Positions 50,364 to 60,616 of a stretch of 64,000 nt of DNA are shown here, piece by piece (position 1 is the first letter of the stretch; each line of letters begins with the position of its first letter). A model generated the notes under the pieces. It was not told the DNA's origin, did not search any database, and saw only the letters and a program-made list of their open reading frames with translations. The translations under genes were made by a program, and so were the position numbers. Source of the stretch: Rouxiella chamberiensis (GTDB lineage Bacteria; Pseudomonadota; Gammaproteobacteria; Enterobacterales; Enterobacteriaceae); the NCBI RefSeq assembly GCF_026967475.1, contig NZ_CP114058.1:682001-746000 (forward strand), in the 5' to 3' direction.

Positions 50364-51600
50364 TTATGAACGTCTCCATATGGATTTGGTTTTATAGATA
50401 ATCAAAAGTGCGACAATGGCTTCAGTGGTAAGAACGGAAATAGCCGCTCCATTGGCTCCCATGAGCCAGATCAAAGGAAATATCACCACGGTATTGAGCA
50501 CGGCGCCAAACCATAATATCTGACTGAATTCCTTTTTCATGCCAATAATCAGCATCCCCTGAACACCCAATACGGTGCTGACGCTGATGAAGAACACCAT
50601 CGGTGCCAAAATCATTAATACGGGAACAGACGCCAAATAGGTTTCGCCATAGAACGCGGTAATGATTTGATGAGCGAAGCCCATCAGCAACAGAGAGATA
50701 AGCAGGACGATGGCGTTTTGTCCGTACAACAGTTTGCGGATCATCTTGAATCCCTGTTCACGGTTCGCGGCCATCACCGAACTGATACGCGGATAAAAGA
50801 CCTGCGTGACGGGGCCCATCAATCCCTGAATGGCCATACGAATCTTGTCGGCCGCCACGTATATCCCTACCGTGACAGGGCCGGCAGCAAATCCAAGGAA
50901 TACCGGAATGCTGTTTACGTAAACACTGCCGGCAATATTTGAAAGGAATATATATCGGCCATCCTGAATCTGCTCTTTTATTTGCGCGTAACTCGGCAAG
51001 CTCCATTCAATCCACTTTTCGCGGTAGATCATATAAAAACTGAAGAGTGAACCTAATATGAAGCCCATACCGGTAATAAGTGCAACAATCCATGTATCGG
51101 CAGGGGATTTTACGCAAATGAATATTAAGGGGAGGGTCACAACTTTCGCGACAATATTGGAAATGGCCATCCAGCCCATTTTTTCCTTGCCTTGAAATAA
51201 CCAGCCGGGCAAATAGGCCGCACCTATTACGGAGGTATAGGAAACCACAATGACAGTGGCATATTCCTTAACGCTCGGAACAAATTGCACGATGATAAAC
51301 ATCGCTATTGCACTCACCACGACCAGCACCGTCTTGCAGAACAGAAACGCCCCAGAAAACCTGACTCACCAGAGTTTTATCCTCTTTGTGGATGGCTATC
51401 TTGTTGGTGGCGGAGAGGTCGAAGCCGTACTGTACAATGAGCGTAAAGTATTGAACAAACGCAAATGAGAAGCCAAGTATGCCGTATTGGCTCGGGCCAA
51501 GTACCCTGACCAGATAGGGGAGCGTAACGAGGGGTAAAATATATCCGGCTCCCTGAATCATAAAGAGCGACAATATATTTTTGACCATGTTTTTGTTCAC
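50364..51600 (-). pseudogene. Oligosaccharide flippase (Wzx/RfbX-like), frameshifted
   Basis: Reconstructed length about 411 residues with about twelve helices. The N-terminal MIQGAGYILPLVTLPYLVRVLGP is the typical Wzx start. A GTG at 51600 or an ATG at 51588 begins the frame. It misreads near 51340 (VFWGVSVLQDG), and the true continuation CKTVLVVVSAIAMF lies one base over, in the frame that ends at 50364. One extra base in the tract reading GTTTCTGTTCTG explains it. It would flip lipid-linked sugar units for the adjacent glycosyltransferase. Confidence 0.82.
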
Positions 51601-51983
51601 AAAAATGATACTCCCAGCAATAAAAATGTCATTGTATCGTCATGTCCTGAACAGGATGTTTTTCATCCACAATCAAAACCACATTACCCAAATTATTCAG
51701 AACTCGCTGATAGCATCTTCCAAAGACAGGGGATTGAAGAATTCCTGATGATTTCCTTACATTCTTCATGCTCAATTAACGATCTTCGTCACAAAATTCA
51801 TCCCCGCAGTGTAGCCTCAATAGGCATTTCTTTTCAAGGTTCAACTTTTTTATCAGACACCTAGCTATCGCTCACCCTATTGTTTCCCCTAAGTTAAATA
51901 ACCCATTCTGGGGATAATGAACACAGCTTCAGAAAAATGTCCGCCGCACTTTGCGGGCAGACATTCATTCATCTTCGAGACAA
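51601..51983. other. Non-coding gap between flippase and LVIVD gene
   Basis: About 380 bp with no supportable gene. A hairpin at 51936-51965 (AATGTC ... GACATT outer stem with CGCCGCA / TGCGGGC inner stem) lies just past the stop of the LVIVD gene and is a probable terminator for it. The flippase promoter should be in the remainder. Confidence 0.5.
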
Positions 51984-53252
51984 TTAACCAAGATATTCGA
52001 TAATGGACAGACCCGCATTGTAGTCGGTGCTGTAAATAATTCCGCCCGCATCGACGAATACGTCACAAGACTGAATCACCTGGGGTCGGCCGGGGCGTTT
52101 ATCCATCATTCGGGTCGGGGCCGCAGGCACCAGCGCACCGGTCTCTTTGGGCTGATACGGGTTGCTGATGTCATAGGCGCGGATACCGGCGTTCTGATAG
52201 GTTGCAAAAATAAGGGATGAGCTGACGAAACTGCCCGGACGGTTCTCGTGCAGGTTATGCGGACCGAAATGGGCGCCCTTGCTGACATAATCGCGCTCAT
52301 CCGGCTGCGGAAAAGTGGCAATACTCACGGGATTGGCAGGTTCCCGCACGTCAAACAGCCAAATCAGCTTTTCGCCATCTTCCTGATTGTCGAGCACGGC
52401 TTCGTCGAGCACGACCAGCAGGTCACGTTCGGGCAAGGGCAGGGCGGTGTGCGTGCCGCCGCCAAAAGGCGGACTCCAGTTGCGATGGGCAATCAGGGTA
52501 GGCGCGCTGCGATCCTTGATGTCGAGCAGGGTCAAGCCGCCGTCGCGCCAGCTGGCATAGGCCGTATCGCCGCTGATGATGGCGTGATGCAGCGCGTGGC
52601 GTTTGCCCTGTGGCCAGTCGGGTATTTCGCCGCCGGCGGTATGCATACCGGGCAGCCACCAGCGTCCGGCCACTTCCGGGCGTGTCGGGTCGGCGAGGTC
52701 CAGCGTCAGGAAAATATAGTCACTGTAGCCTTCAAGCAGCGCCGAGACGTAGGCCCAGCGGCCGCCGACATACCAGATGCGGTGAACGCCGATGCCGTCG
52801 AGGGAGAGAAAGCCAATCTCGCGCGGCGCGTCCGGCACCGAAATATCGAAGATACGCACACCGGCGCTCCAACCGCGTTGCGTACTGCCTTTAACGGTAT
52901 CGGCAACCGACCGGGTGTAATAGACCTTTTCATCGGCAAAACGAACGTCGGCAAACAGGTCGCGGGCATTGATAACCAGCAGCAGATCGTCATGCGTTTG
53001 TAAATGCACGTTCCAGGTACCCGGCGGCGCAGGTACGTAACCGGCGGCGCGGGGGTTTTTGGGATCCCGCACGTCGACTATCGAAAAACCCTGCGACACC
53101 ATATGCCCGATATAGGCATAGCCGCGATGCACCATGACCTGTACGCCATCGGCCTTGCCGCCCTGATCGCTGTGGCCGATTAACCGCATATTGCGGCTGT
53201 ATTCCGGTTGGGGAAGTGAATTCGCTGTCATTAAGAACCCTTTTTTCGACAT
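51984..53252 (-). CDS. LVIVD-repeat beta-propeller protein
   Basis: 422 residues. Repeats of the type YAYIGHMVSQGFSIVDVRDP, VRIFDISVPDAP and IWLFDVREPANPVSIATF recur along the protein and are LVIVD-type propeller blades. No signal peptide is evident, although the first residues (MSKKGFLMTANSL) leave the start uncertain, with MTANSL also possible. Related proteins are annotated as propeller proteins of unknown function. It lies between the surface-glycan pair and budC with no clear metabolic link. Confidence 0.78.
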   Translation of the reverse strand: MSKKGFLMTANSLPQPEYSRNMRLIGHSDQGGKADGVQVMVHRGYAYIGHMVSQGFSIVDVRDPKNPRAAGYVPAPPGTWNVHLQTHDDLLLVINARDLFADVRFADEKVYYTRSVADTVKGSTQRGWSAGVRIFDISVPDAPREIGFLSLDGIGVHRIWYVGGRWAYVSALLEGYSDYIFLTLDLADPTRPEVAGRWWLPGMHTAGGEIPDWPQGKRHALHHAIISGDTAYASWRDGGLTLLDIKDRSAPTLIAHRNWSPPFGGGTHTALPLPERDLLVVLDEAVLDNQEDGEKLIWLFDVREPANPVSIATFPQPDERDYVSKGAHFGPHNLHENRPGSFVSSSLIFATYQNAGIRAYDISNPYQPKETGALVPAAPTRMMDKRPGRPQVIQSCDVFVDAGGIIYSTDYNAGLSIIEYLG

Positions 53253-53319
53253 GGGATCCTGAAAAGCCCGCTCACCGGTCAGGGCTGCGGGCTTGACTTA
53301 CAGGGGTAATCGGAAACTA

Positions 53320-54402
<1,083 letters not shown>

Positions 54403-55248
54403 ATGAACGCATCACTTTTCCACCGTTATCATGGCTTGGGCAATGATTATCTGGTCTGCCATCAAAGCGTGGCGGCAAAATTCACTCTTGAGCAGATTAG
54501 CCGTATCTGTGACCGGAATTACGGTATCGGCTCCGACGGGCTGCTTATCGATATCGACGACGAAGAGGTGCCGCGCGTCCGAATTATCAATCCAGACGGT
54601 TCCGAGGCCGAAAAAAGCGGAAACGGCCTGCGAATCTATGCCCGTTACCTTTTTGATATCAAGCGAGTCGGCCACGAACCCTTTCTGGTGAACACGCTGG
54701 GCGGGCAGGTGAGCTGTGAAGTGACCGAGGGCGCACACCAGATTATCGTCGATATGGGCCAGGCAAAATTCACGCCTTCCGCGTTACCGGCGCATGTCGA
54801 AGGTGAGGCGATGCTCGACCAGCCGCTGGTGGTAGGCGGACATGACCTCAATGCAACGCTGGTGTCGATGGGCAATCCGCACTGCGTCGTGCGCGTCGAA
54901 AAGCTCGATTTAGCGCTGGTGCATCAGTTGGGTCCGCTGATTGAAACGCTGGCGATTTTCCCGAAACGCACCAATGTGCAGTTTGTCGAAGTGATTGACC
55001 GCGCCAACATCAGCATCGGTATCTGGGAGCGCGGAGCCGGTTACACGCTGGCTTCCGGCAGCAGCAGTTGTGCCGCGGCGAGTGCCATGCGCAAACTGGG
55101 GCTGGTCGACGATAACGTTACCGTCACCATGCCCGGTGGACAGCTTGCTATCGCTTTCTCCGGAGACTTCATGGTCAACATGCGCGGTCCGGTACAGAAA
55201 ATCGCCGACATCACGCTCGATGCCGACTGTTTTTATGATTTAGGCTAA
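54403..55248 (+). CDS. Diaminopimelate-epimerase-like protein lacking one catalytic cysteine
   Basis: 281 residues, normal DapF length. The N-terminus HRYHGLGNDYLV and the block VSMGNPHCVV are DapF-type. DapF uses two cysteines as acid and base. The second is present (Cys223, SGSSSCAAAS), but the first, in GNGxRC, is Ile78 here (SGNGLRIYARYL). Without it a normal two-base epimerisation is not expected. It may be a paralogue with another isomerase or a one-base activity. It is not in the usual dapF-xerC context, so the housekeeping dapF is probably elsewhere. Confidence 0.85.
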   Translation: MNASLFHRYHGLGNDYLVCHQSVAAKFTLEQISRICDRNYGIGSDGLLIDIDDEEVPRVRIINPDGSEAEKSGNGLRIYARYLFDIKRVGHEPFLVNTLGGQVSCEVTEGAHQIIVDMGQAKFTPSALPAHVEGEAMLDQPLVVGGHDLNATLVSMGNPHCVVRVEKLDLALVHQLGPLIETLAIFPKRTNVQFVEVIDRANISIGIWERGAGYTLASGSSSCAAASAMRKLGLVDDNVTVTMPGGQLAIAFSGDFMVNMRGPVQKIADITLDADCFYDLG

Positions 55249-55262
55249 TCCTCTGCCCGTCT

Positions 55263-56201
55263 CTAGTGCTGTCTGCCGAGCACGGATGCGCCGACAAGAC
55301 CGCCCTGATTGACATATTTGCCGGGCACGACCAGCGGGGCGGGATAATGGTGCAATGTGGCACCCCGTACTTGCTGGTCGAGTGCGGCGATAAGCGGGAT
55401 GACCGTTGCCAGTCCGCCGCCCACCACAATCTTGGTCGGGCCAAGAATATTGACCATCAGTGCCAGCGGTTCGCCCACCAGCAGGACCCAGGCCTTGAAG
55501 GTGAGGGCGGCTTGCAGATTGCCTTCCTCCCATCCAGCGATGATGTCATGGCTGTCGAGTTTTTGCTGGTGGAGTTCGAAATGCAGGCGTTCAATTCCGC
55601 GCGCGCCGCCGAGCATATCGAGACACCCCGTCTGACCGCAGCCGCAAGGAAGCCGCGGCACCTTGACGAGTTCGTTGTCGATGACCAGTTCGGTACGGGT
55701 GATGGCGCCGTGACCCCATTCACCTGTAACCCCGCCGTGACCGCGCACCAGCTGGCCGTTGAACACCAGTCCACCGCCCACGCCGGTCCCGAGAATAATG
55801 CCGATGACGACAGGCATTCCCATGGCTTCGCCCACGTGCGCTTCGGCCAGCGCGAAACAGTCGGCGTCGTTGGCCACGCTGACTTTTCGTTTAAGTAACT
55901 GGGTGAGTTCCGCTGCCAGATTATGGCCTGCGAAGGCCGGAATGTTGCTCGCCATCACTTCACCACTTTGCGGTGAAACCAGTCCGGCGGTTGAAATCGC
56001 AAGGGGCGTATCTTCGGGAACCTCGCTGCCGTGTTCGCTCAGCAAAACCTGTAAGGCCAGCACGAATTCGTCCCAGGATTGGGTCGGCGTAGCGACTTTG
56101 GTCAACACCGTCACGTCTCCCTGCTGACGCGAGATGCCAAATTTAATAAAAGAACCACCGATATCGGCACAAAACACTACCGTGCCCGTATTAACCATCA
56201 T
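55263..56201 (-). CDS. ROK-family sugar kinase
   Basis: 312 residues. An actin-like ATPase fold with phosphate-binding ADIGGSFIKFG, the ROK zinc motif CGCGQTGCLD, and an acidic GEWGHG sugar-binding segment. ROK kinases phosphorylate glucose, N-acetylglucosamine, N-acetylmannosamine or related sugars. No nan, nag or mak gene is adjacent, so the substrate stays open. It is convergent with the DapF-like gene. Confidence 0.85.
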   Translation of the reverse strand: MMVNTGTVVFCADIGGSFIKFGISRQQGDVTVLTKVATPTQSWDEFVLALQVLLSEHGSEVPEDTPLAISTAGLVSPQSGEVMASNIPAFAGHNLAAELTQLLKRKVSVANDADCFALAEAHVGEAMGMPVVIGIILGTGVGGGLVFNGQLVRGHGGVTGEWGHGAITRTELVIDNELVKVPRLPCGCGQTGCLDMLGGARGIERLHFELHQQKLDSHDIIAGWEEGNLQAALTFKAWVLLVGEPLALMVNILGPTKIVVGGGLATVIPLIAALDQQVRGATLHHYPAPLVVPGKYVNQGGLVGASVLGRQH

Positions 56202-56607
56202 GAACGTGTATCCCGTAAGTCGTGTAGCCCGTCGCCCGGGACGTGTAATCCAGGCGTGGTCAGCATGATTGCCAGACCGGGGAGCAGCGAGAGATGATGA
56301 GTGATGCCGAGAAAGCGTCGACCATCACTCATCATTGTATCGCATTCCGGTCTCGGCGCGTCAGGTTATGGCGTCGAGATGCAGGGACAGACAGGGTAAA
56401 CAGGACGATAGCGCCCGAGAGAGTCGCCAGTGCCCGTATCGGCAAACCCTGTATTCTGGCCCAAAGTTGCTACGTAAAGATAAAGACGGCGGTGAAAATT
56501 ACGCTAAAATATGCGCCAGTTAATCAGGGTCGGCGATAATTACGTTGATACCGTCGCGTGCTGTTCAAGCCGCAGTGAGTTTTAAATCGCTTTTTGCTGG
56601 AGTAGTC
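56202..56607. promoter_or_regulatory. hemB upstream region with a long inverted repeat
   Basis: About 400 bp without a supportable gene. A perfect 12-bp inverted repeat ATGATGAGTGAT (56294-56305) / ATCACTCATCAT (56324-56335) with an 18-nt spacer could be an operator or a hairpin. The hemB promoter should lie in the second half. Confidence 0.45.
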
Positions 56608-57591
56608 ATGTCAAATCAGTTCCCAAGTTTACGCCCTCGTCGTCTAAGACAGTCTGATTCTATGCGCGCCCTCTTTCAGGAGAACCAGTTCAGCGTTGAC
56701 GATCTCGTATTGCCTATCTTCGTTGAAGAAGAGACTTCCGAATACGCGGTAATCGAGACCATGCCCGGTGTACTGCGTATTCCTGAGTCAAAACTGGCGT
56801 ATGAAATCGAGCGTTACGCCAAGGCGGGCATTCGTTCGGTGATGACCTTTGGTATCTCGCACCACATGGATGCCACCGGGAGCGACACCTGGAACGAAAA
56901 CGGGCTGGTCGCACGCATGGCGCGAATCTGCAAAGACACCGTGCCCGAAATGATTGTCATGTCGGACACCTGTTTCTGCGAATATACCTCGCACGGCCAT
57001 TGCGGTGTGTTGCATGACCACGGCGTAGACAATGACGCCACGCTCAAGAACCTGGGCCGTCAGGCCGTTGTTGCGGCCGCCGCCGGTGCAGATTTCATCG
57101 CGCCTTCCGCCGCCGCAGACGGTCAGGTGCAGGCTATTCGCCGCGCCCTCGACGAAGCCGGATTCATTGATACCTCAATCATGGCTTATTCGACCAAATT
57201 TGCATCCTCTCTCTACGGTCCTTTCCGTGAAGCGGGCGGCAGCGTGTTGCAGGGCAATCGTAAAAATTATCAAATGAATCCGATGAACCGCCGTGAAGCT
57301 ATCCGTGAATCCCTGATGGACGAGCACGAAGGGGCGGATGCATTGATGGTGAAACCTGCGGGCGCCTACCTCGACGTCATCAGCGATATTCGCGCCGCGT
57401 CCCGTCTGCCATTGGCCGCCTATCAGGTGAGCGGGGAATACGCGATGATCAAGTTTGCCGCACAGGCCGGTGCCATCGACGAGCGCAAAGTGGTGCGTGA
57501 AACGCTGGGCGCAATCAAACGTGCCGGTGCCGATATCATCCTGTCTTACTTTGCAATGGATATTGCCGAGCAGGGCGTCGATTTCAACTAA
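56608..57591 (+). CDS. hemB: Delta-aminolevulinic acid dehydratase (porphobilinogen synthase)
   Basis: 327 residues. HemB condenses two 5-aminolevulinates to porphobilinogen in haem synthesis. Visible are the metal-ligand cysteines in [15 protein letters not shown], the active-site Lys in [10 protein letters not shown] and the Schiff-base Lys in ALMVKPA. The start at ATG 56608 ([17 protein letters not shown]) has CTGGAG upstream. Housekeeping gene, frame intact, followed by a strong terminator. Confidence 0.97.
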   Translation: MSNQFPSLRPRRLRQSDSMRALFQENQFSVDDLVLPIFVEEETSEYAVIETMPGVLRIPESKLAYEIERYAKAGIRSVMTFGISHHMDATGSDTWNENGLVARMARICKDTVPEMIVMSDTCFCEYTSHGHCGVLHDHGVDNDATLKNLGRQAVVAAAAGADFIAPSAAADGQVQAIRRALDEAGFIDTSIMAYSTKFASSLYGPFREAGGSVLQGNRKNYQMNPMNRREAIRESLMDEHEGADALMVKPAGAYLDVISDIRAASRLPLAAYQVSGEYAMIKFAAQAGAIDERKVVRETLGAIKRAGADIILSYFAMDIAEQGVDFN

Positions 57592-57614
57592 TCGGATTCC
57601 GTCCAGCTTTCCAA

Positions 57615-58193
57615 TTAATAAAAAAGGCCTGACGTCATGTCAGGCTTTTTTGTTTCCAGAGGCTGCCGATTCAGTGTCGCAATAAACTTCTCTGCCTCGC
57701 GAGGCGAACGCAATCTTACAAAGCGTATACGGTTTTTCAGGGGCGAGGCCATCATTGCCTGATAGCTCTGACGATTTTTATAATAGGTCTTTAGTGTCCA
57801 GAGGATAATCGATTCGCGGCTGAAAAAACTTTGCCTGAAAGTCTCGCGATTTCCGGTGCCTGCCCACAGTTCCTTTTTAGTCCAGATTCGTGCGAGCGCC
57901 CGTTTGACGGCCTGATACAACGTACGCGGGAAGCTGTAGTCAATCCAGATAACCATATCGATGCTGCGCCACTTGACGGGGGTCGAGCGCTTGTAGTTGC
58001 CGTCCAGTACCCACGAAGGCTCGACCAGCGCCCGCTCGAGTTTTTCCAGAAACTCGGCGTCGGTGCTTTGCGTCCAGTGAGCTTTCCAGAACAGGGCATC
58101 CATTTCGATATAGGGAAGGGAAAGTTCTTGCGCCAGCGCCCTGGCAAAGGTGGATTTCCCGCTGCCACTGGTGCCAATAACATTAATCTTCAC
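57615..58193 (-). CDS. Small P-loop kinase, adenylate-kinase/FlaR-like
   Basis: 192 residues. Walker A GTSGSGKST at residues 7-15, then a pattern (YIEMDALFWKAHW ... VLDGNYKRST ... DMVIWIDY) typical of the small family annotated as DNA topology modulation or adenylate-kinase-like proteins. Its last codons run through the hemB terminator hairpin. Substrate unknown. Confidence 0.78.
   Translation of the reverse strand: MKINVIGTSGSGKSTFARALAQELSLPYIEMDALFWKAHWTQSTDAEFLEKLERALVEPSWVLDGNYKRSTPVKWRSIDMVIWIDYSFPRTLYQAVKRALARIWTKKELWAGTGNRETFRQSFFSRESIILWTLKTYYKNRQSYQAMMASPLKNRIRFVRLRSPREAEKFIATLNRQPLETKKPDMTSGLFY
57621..57652 (+). terminator. hemB terminator
   Basis: Stem GCCTGAC / GTCAGGC with loop GTCAT is flanked by A-run and T-run, a textbook intrinsic terminator 30 bp after the hemB stop. 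It also works on the minus strand, where it overlaps the last codons of the small kinase gene. Confidence 0.88.
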
Positions 58194-58312
58194 GGTTTAC
58201 TCCCTTAAATAGCCGCAGCCGAGTGCAATGGGTGAAATGTTGTAGTTTGCCCATCACGGGCAGATTTATGCTAGGCCAACTACATATTTCATAATAATGA
58301 ACGGAGCAACGC

Positions 58313-58981
58313 ATGCCAAATTCCCCGTCCGGCGCCCTCAATTCCATTCCCGCAAGCTCGATGGTTCGGCAATTGCTGACCACCTCACGCGACGAAAACC
58401 CGCACGCCATTGCCCGGCTGGACAATACCTCGGCCCAGCCGTGCAGTTCGCGCGCTCGGTCGCGCTACATGCCTTATTCCATTCCCCGAGCGCGATATCA
58501 TAAAGAGCCGTCGCCGCAGCCGCTTGATCTCAGGGTTAAAAGTCAGAAACCTTCTTCACCGGTCGCCTCGACATCCGCCACGGTTCAATCTATCCAAACC
58601 CCCTATGCCGACAAATTTATGGCGATCCCGGAAGTCGAAAGAGAGCGGCTGTACAATAACATGATGGCGCGGGCTATCAGACTGACCGTGCCAATCGACT
58701 ATACCGGGGCCAATGTTTCTCTCGAAATGCGGGCGGCGGGCATGGCTTATCTTATGGGTATTCCTGTCTATCATCCGCTCGTTATCCGGGATATCGCGCA
58801 GAGAACGATGCTGACGGCTACGCGATTGCAAACGGCGGTGCTGCACTTTTCACGCGCATACCAGTTGCATGAACAACGTAATGGCACGCCGTTGAGGGGG
58901 CAGGGAGAGGTTTTTGAATTGATGCAGAGAATTGCGGAAAAAGCTCCTGTTCCTTCTTCAAGTAAAGGAACAGGAGAGTAA
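58313..58981 (+). CDS. Hypothetical protein with disordered, Arg/Ser/Pro-rich N-terminus
   Basis: 222 residues, not recognised. The ATG has GGAG upstream. The first 100 residues are rich in Ser, Pro and Arg with little predicted order (RARSRYMPYSIPRARYH). The C-terminal half looks helical (VERERLYNNMMARAIRLTV, YLMGIPVYHPLVIRDIAQRT). No signal peptide or membrane segment. A low-complexity polar N-terminus before a compact C-terminal domain is seen in type III effectors and chaperone-dependent secreted proteins, but there is no secretion gene nearby, so this is only a possibility. Confidence 0.6.
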   Translation: MPNSPSGALNSIPASSMVRQLLTTSRDENPHAIARLDNTSAQPCSSRARSRYMPYSIPRARYHKEPSPQPLDLRVKSQKPSSPVASTSATVQSIQTPYADKFMAIPEVERERLYNNMMARAIRLTVPIDYTGANVSLEMRAAGMAYLMGIPVYHPLVIRDIAQRTMLTATRLQTAVLHFSRAYQLHEQRNGTPLRGQGEVFELMQRIAEKAPVPSSSKGTGE

Positions 58982-58994
58982 GACGGCAGGCTTA

Positions 58995-60206
58995 TTAGTG
59001 AAGCACGCTGCCTTCTGTCATCGCCGATTCGGCAAAGTTCTTGCCATAGCGGCGCAGCGTATAGATGGCCAGACCCAACCCAATCAGCCCGAAGATGCCG
59101 CCGGCAAAGCCGATATCTTCCATGTTGAGCTGCGTACTCACCTGACTGCCAATCAGCGCACCGCCGCCGATGGCGATGTTGATGATGCCAGACAGCAGAG
59201 ACATCGCCACATCGGTGGCATCGGGCGCCATCGACAACACTTTGACCTGCAAGCTCAAGCCTATCATCGTCATTGCCATGCCCCAGAACAGCGACATGAT
59301 AATCAGGCTGGTGGAGTTAACCGACAGCGGAAGCAGCAGCATCAGACTCAGCATCAGCACGGTGACCGCAGTAATCAGCACGCCCGACGGGAAGCTGTGA
59401 TTCAGGCGCGTAAAGATGTAACTGCCGATGATACCTGCCAACCCGAACAGCAGCAGTAGCAGGGTAGTAAAGTTTTCACCAAAGCCCGCAACGCGTTGCA
59501 GGAACGGCTCGATATAGCTGTACGCCGTGTAATGCGCCGCGAAAACGATCATGGTCAGCACGTAAATCAGCACCAGCGCAGGGCGTTTAAACAGCTCGGG
59601 TACGCTTTTCAGAGAGCCGGAGTTGTTGCTTGGCAGTGGCGGCAGCAGCTTGATGATAAGAATCATGGTAATAAAGGCGCCGCCCGCAATGATAAGGAAG
59701 GTCGCACGCCAGCCGAGCAGTTGCCCGATAACCCTGCCCAGCGGCAGACCCAGCACCATCGCGAGAGCCGTACCCGTCGTCAGCAGACCCAGCGCCTGCG
59801 CTTTTTTGCCCGGAGGCGCAACGCGCAGCGCCAGAGAGGCGGTTATCGACCAGAACACGGCGTGAGAAGTGGCGATACCGATTCGCGAGACCATCAAGGT
59901 CATGAAGTTCCAGGCAAAGCCCGAAAGAATGTGGCTACAGATAAACACCACGAACACACCAATCAGCAGCTTGCGACGTTCCATCTTGCCGGTCAACAGC
60001 ATAAGCGGCAGGGACAGCAGGGCGACTACCCACGCGTATACCGTCAGCATGATGCCGACCTGCGCCGCCGTCATGGAGAAGCTTTGCGCGATATCCGTCA
60101 GCAACCCGACAGGCGCAAATTCGGTGGTGTTAAAGATAAATGCTGCCAGAGCCAGGCTGAGTACCCGGAACCAGCCTTCTGAACGAGTAGACATTGTATT
60201 TTGCAT
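58995..60206 (-). CDS. sotB: MFS sugar efflux transporter, SotB-like
   Basis: About 403 residues from ATG 60206 ([23 protein letters not shown]), with MSTRSEG at 60194 as alternative. Twelve helices; the family opening [21 protein letters not shown] is shared with SotB/YdeA and related DHA1 pumps. Such proteins export arabinose, IPTG and other sugars or drugs. The frame is intact. Confidence 0.87.
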   Translation of the reverse strand: MQNTMSTRSEGWFRVLSLALAAFIFNTTEFAPVGLLTDIAQSFSMTAAQVGIMLTVYAWVVALLSLPLMLLTGKMERRKLLIGVFVVFICSHILSGFAWNFMTLMVSRIGIATSHAVFWSITASLALRVAPPGKKAQALGLLTTGTALAMVLGLPLGRVIGQLLGWRATFLIIAGGAFITMILIIKLLPPLPSNNSGSLKSVPELFKRPALVLIYVLTMIVFAAHYTAYSYIEPFLQRVAGFGENFTTLLLLLFGLAGIIGSYIFTRLNHSFPSGVLITAVTVLMLSLMLLLPLSVNSTSLIIMSLFWGMAMTMIGLSLQVKVLSMAPDATDVAMSLLSGIINIAIGGGALIGSQVSTQLNMEDIGFAGGIFGLIGLGLAIYTLRRYGKNFAESAMTEGSVLH

Positions 60207-60616
60207 AAATAAAAAACCAGGAAAATTATGAATGAAAAAACCTGAACTCTGGCCCGAAGGCCAAGCTCTGCTATGATCCTGCAAAAAGCGAGGGATCCTG
60301 CCAAGAAACTGTGATACTGCCGAAAAACCAGACCAGGCTGAAATCTATGATTCAGCTGGAAAATTAGGCTTTTCCGTTTCAGGTTAAGCGGGTTAAAGAA
60401 AGAGCGTAGCAGATAAAAGTGTGATCTAAAGCACGTGATGAACATTCTACATTCAGAATTGAAGCTGTGTCGTTCATTTTTTGCCTTAAATGGGCAATAT
60501 CGTTGATGTTTTTCGCTCATCACAGTAATTGTGACGAGCATGTTTTCAGAAAGATTTACCTGTGAATTTTATGTGACGGACTGGGTGCTTAATAGGCCGG
60601 AAATTCCGAAGAGAAG
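60207..60616. other. Non-coding gap between sotB and fes-like gene
   Basis: About 400 bp, presumably holding the sotB promoter and the end of the fes-like transcript. No gene or clear hairpin that I can support. Confidence 0.4.

Noticed and set aside
54403..55248. Housekeeping dapF
   Set aside because: The first catalytic cysteine is missing and the usual dapF neighbours are absent.
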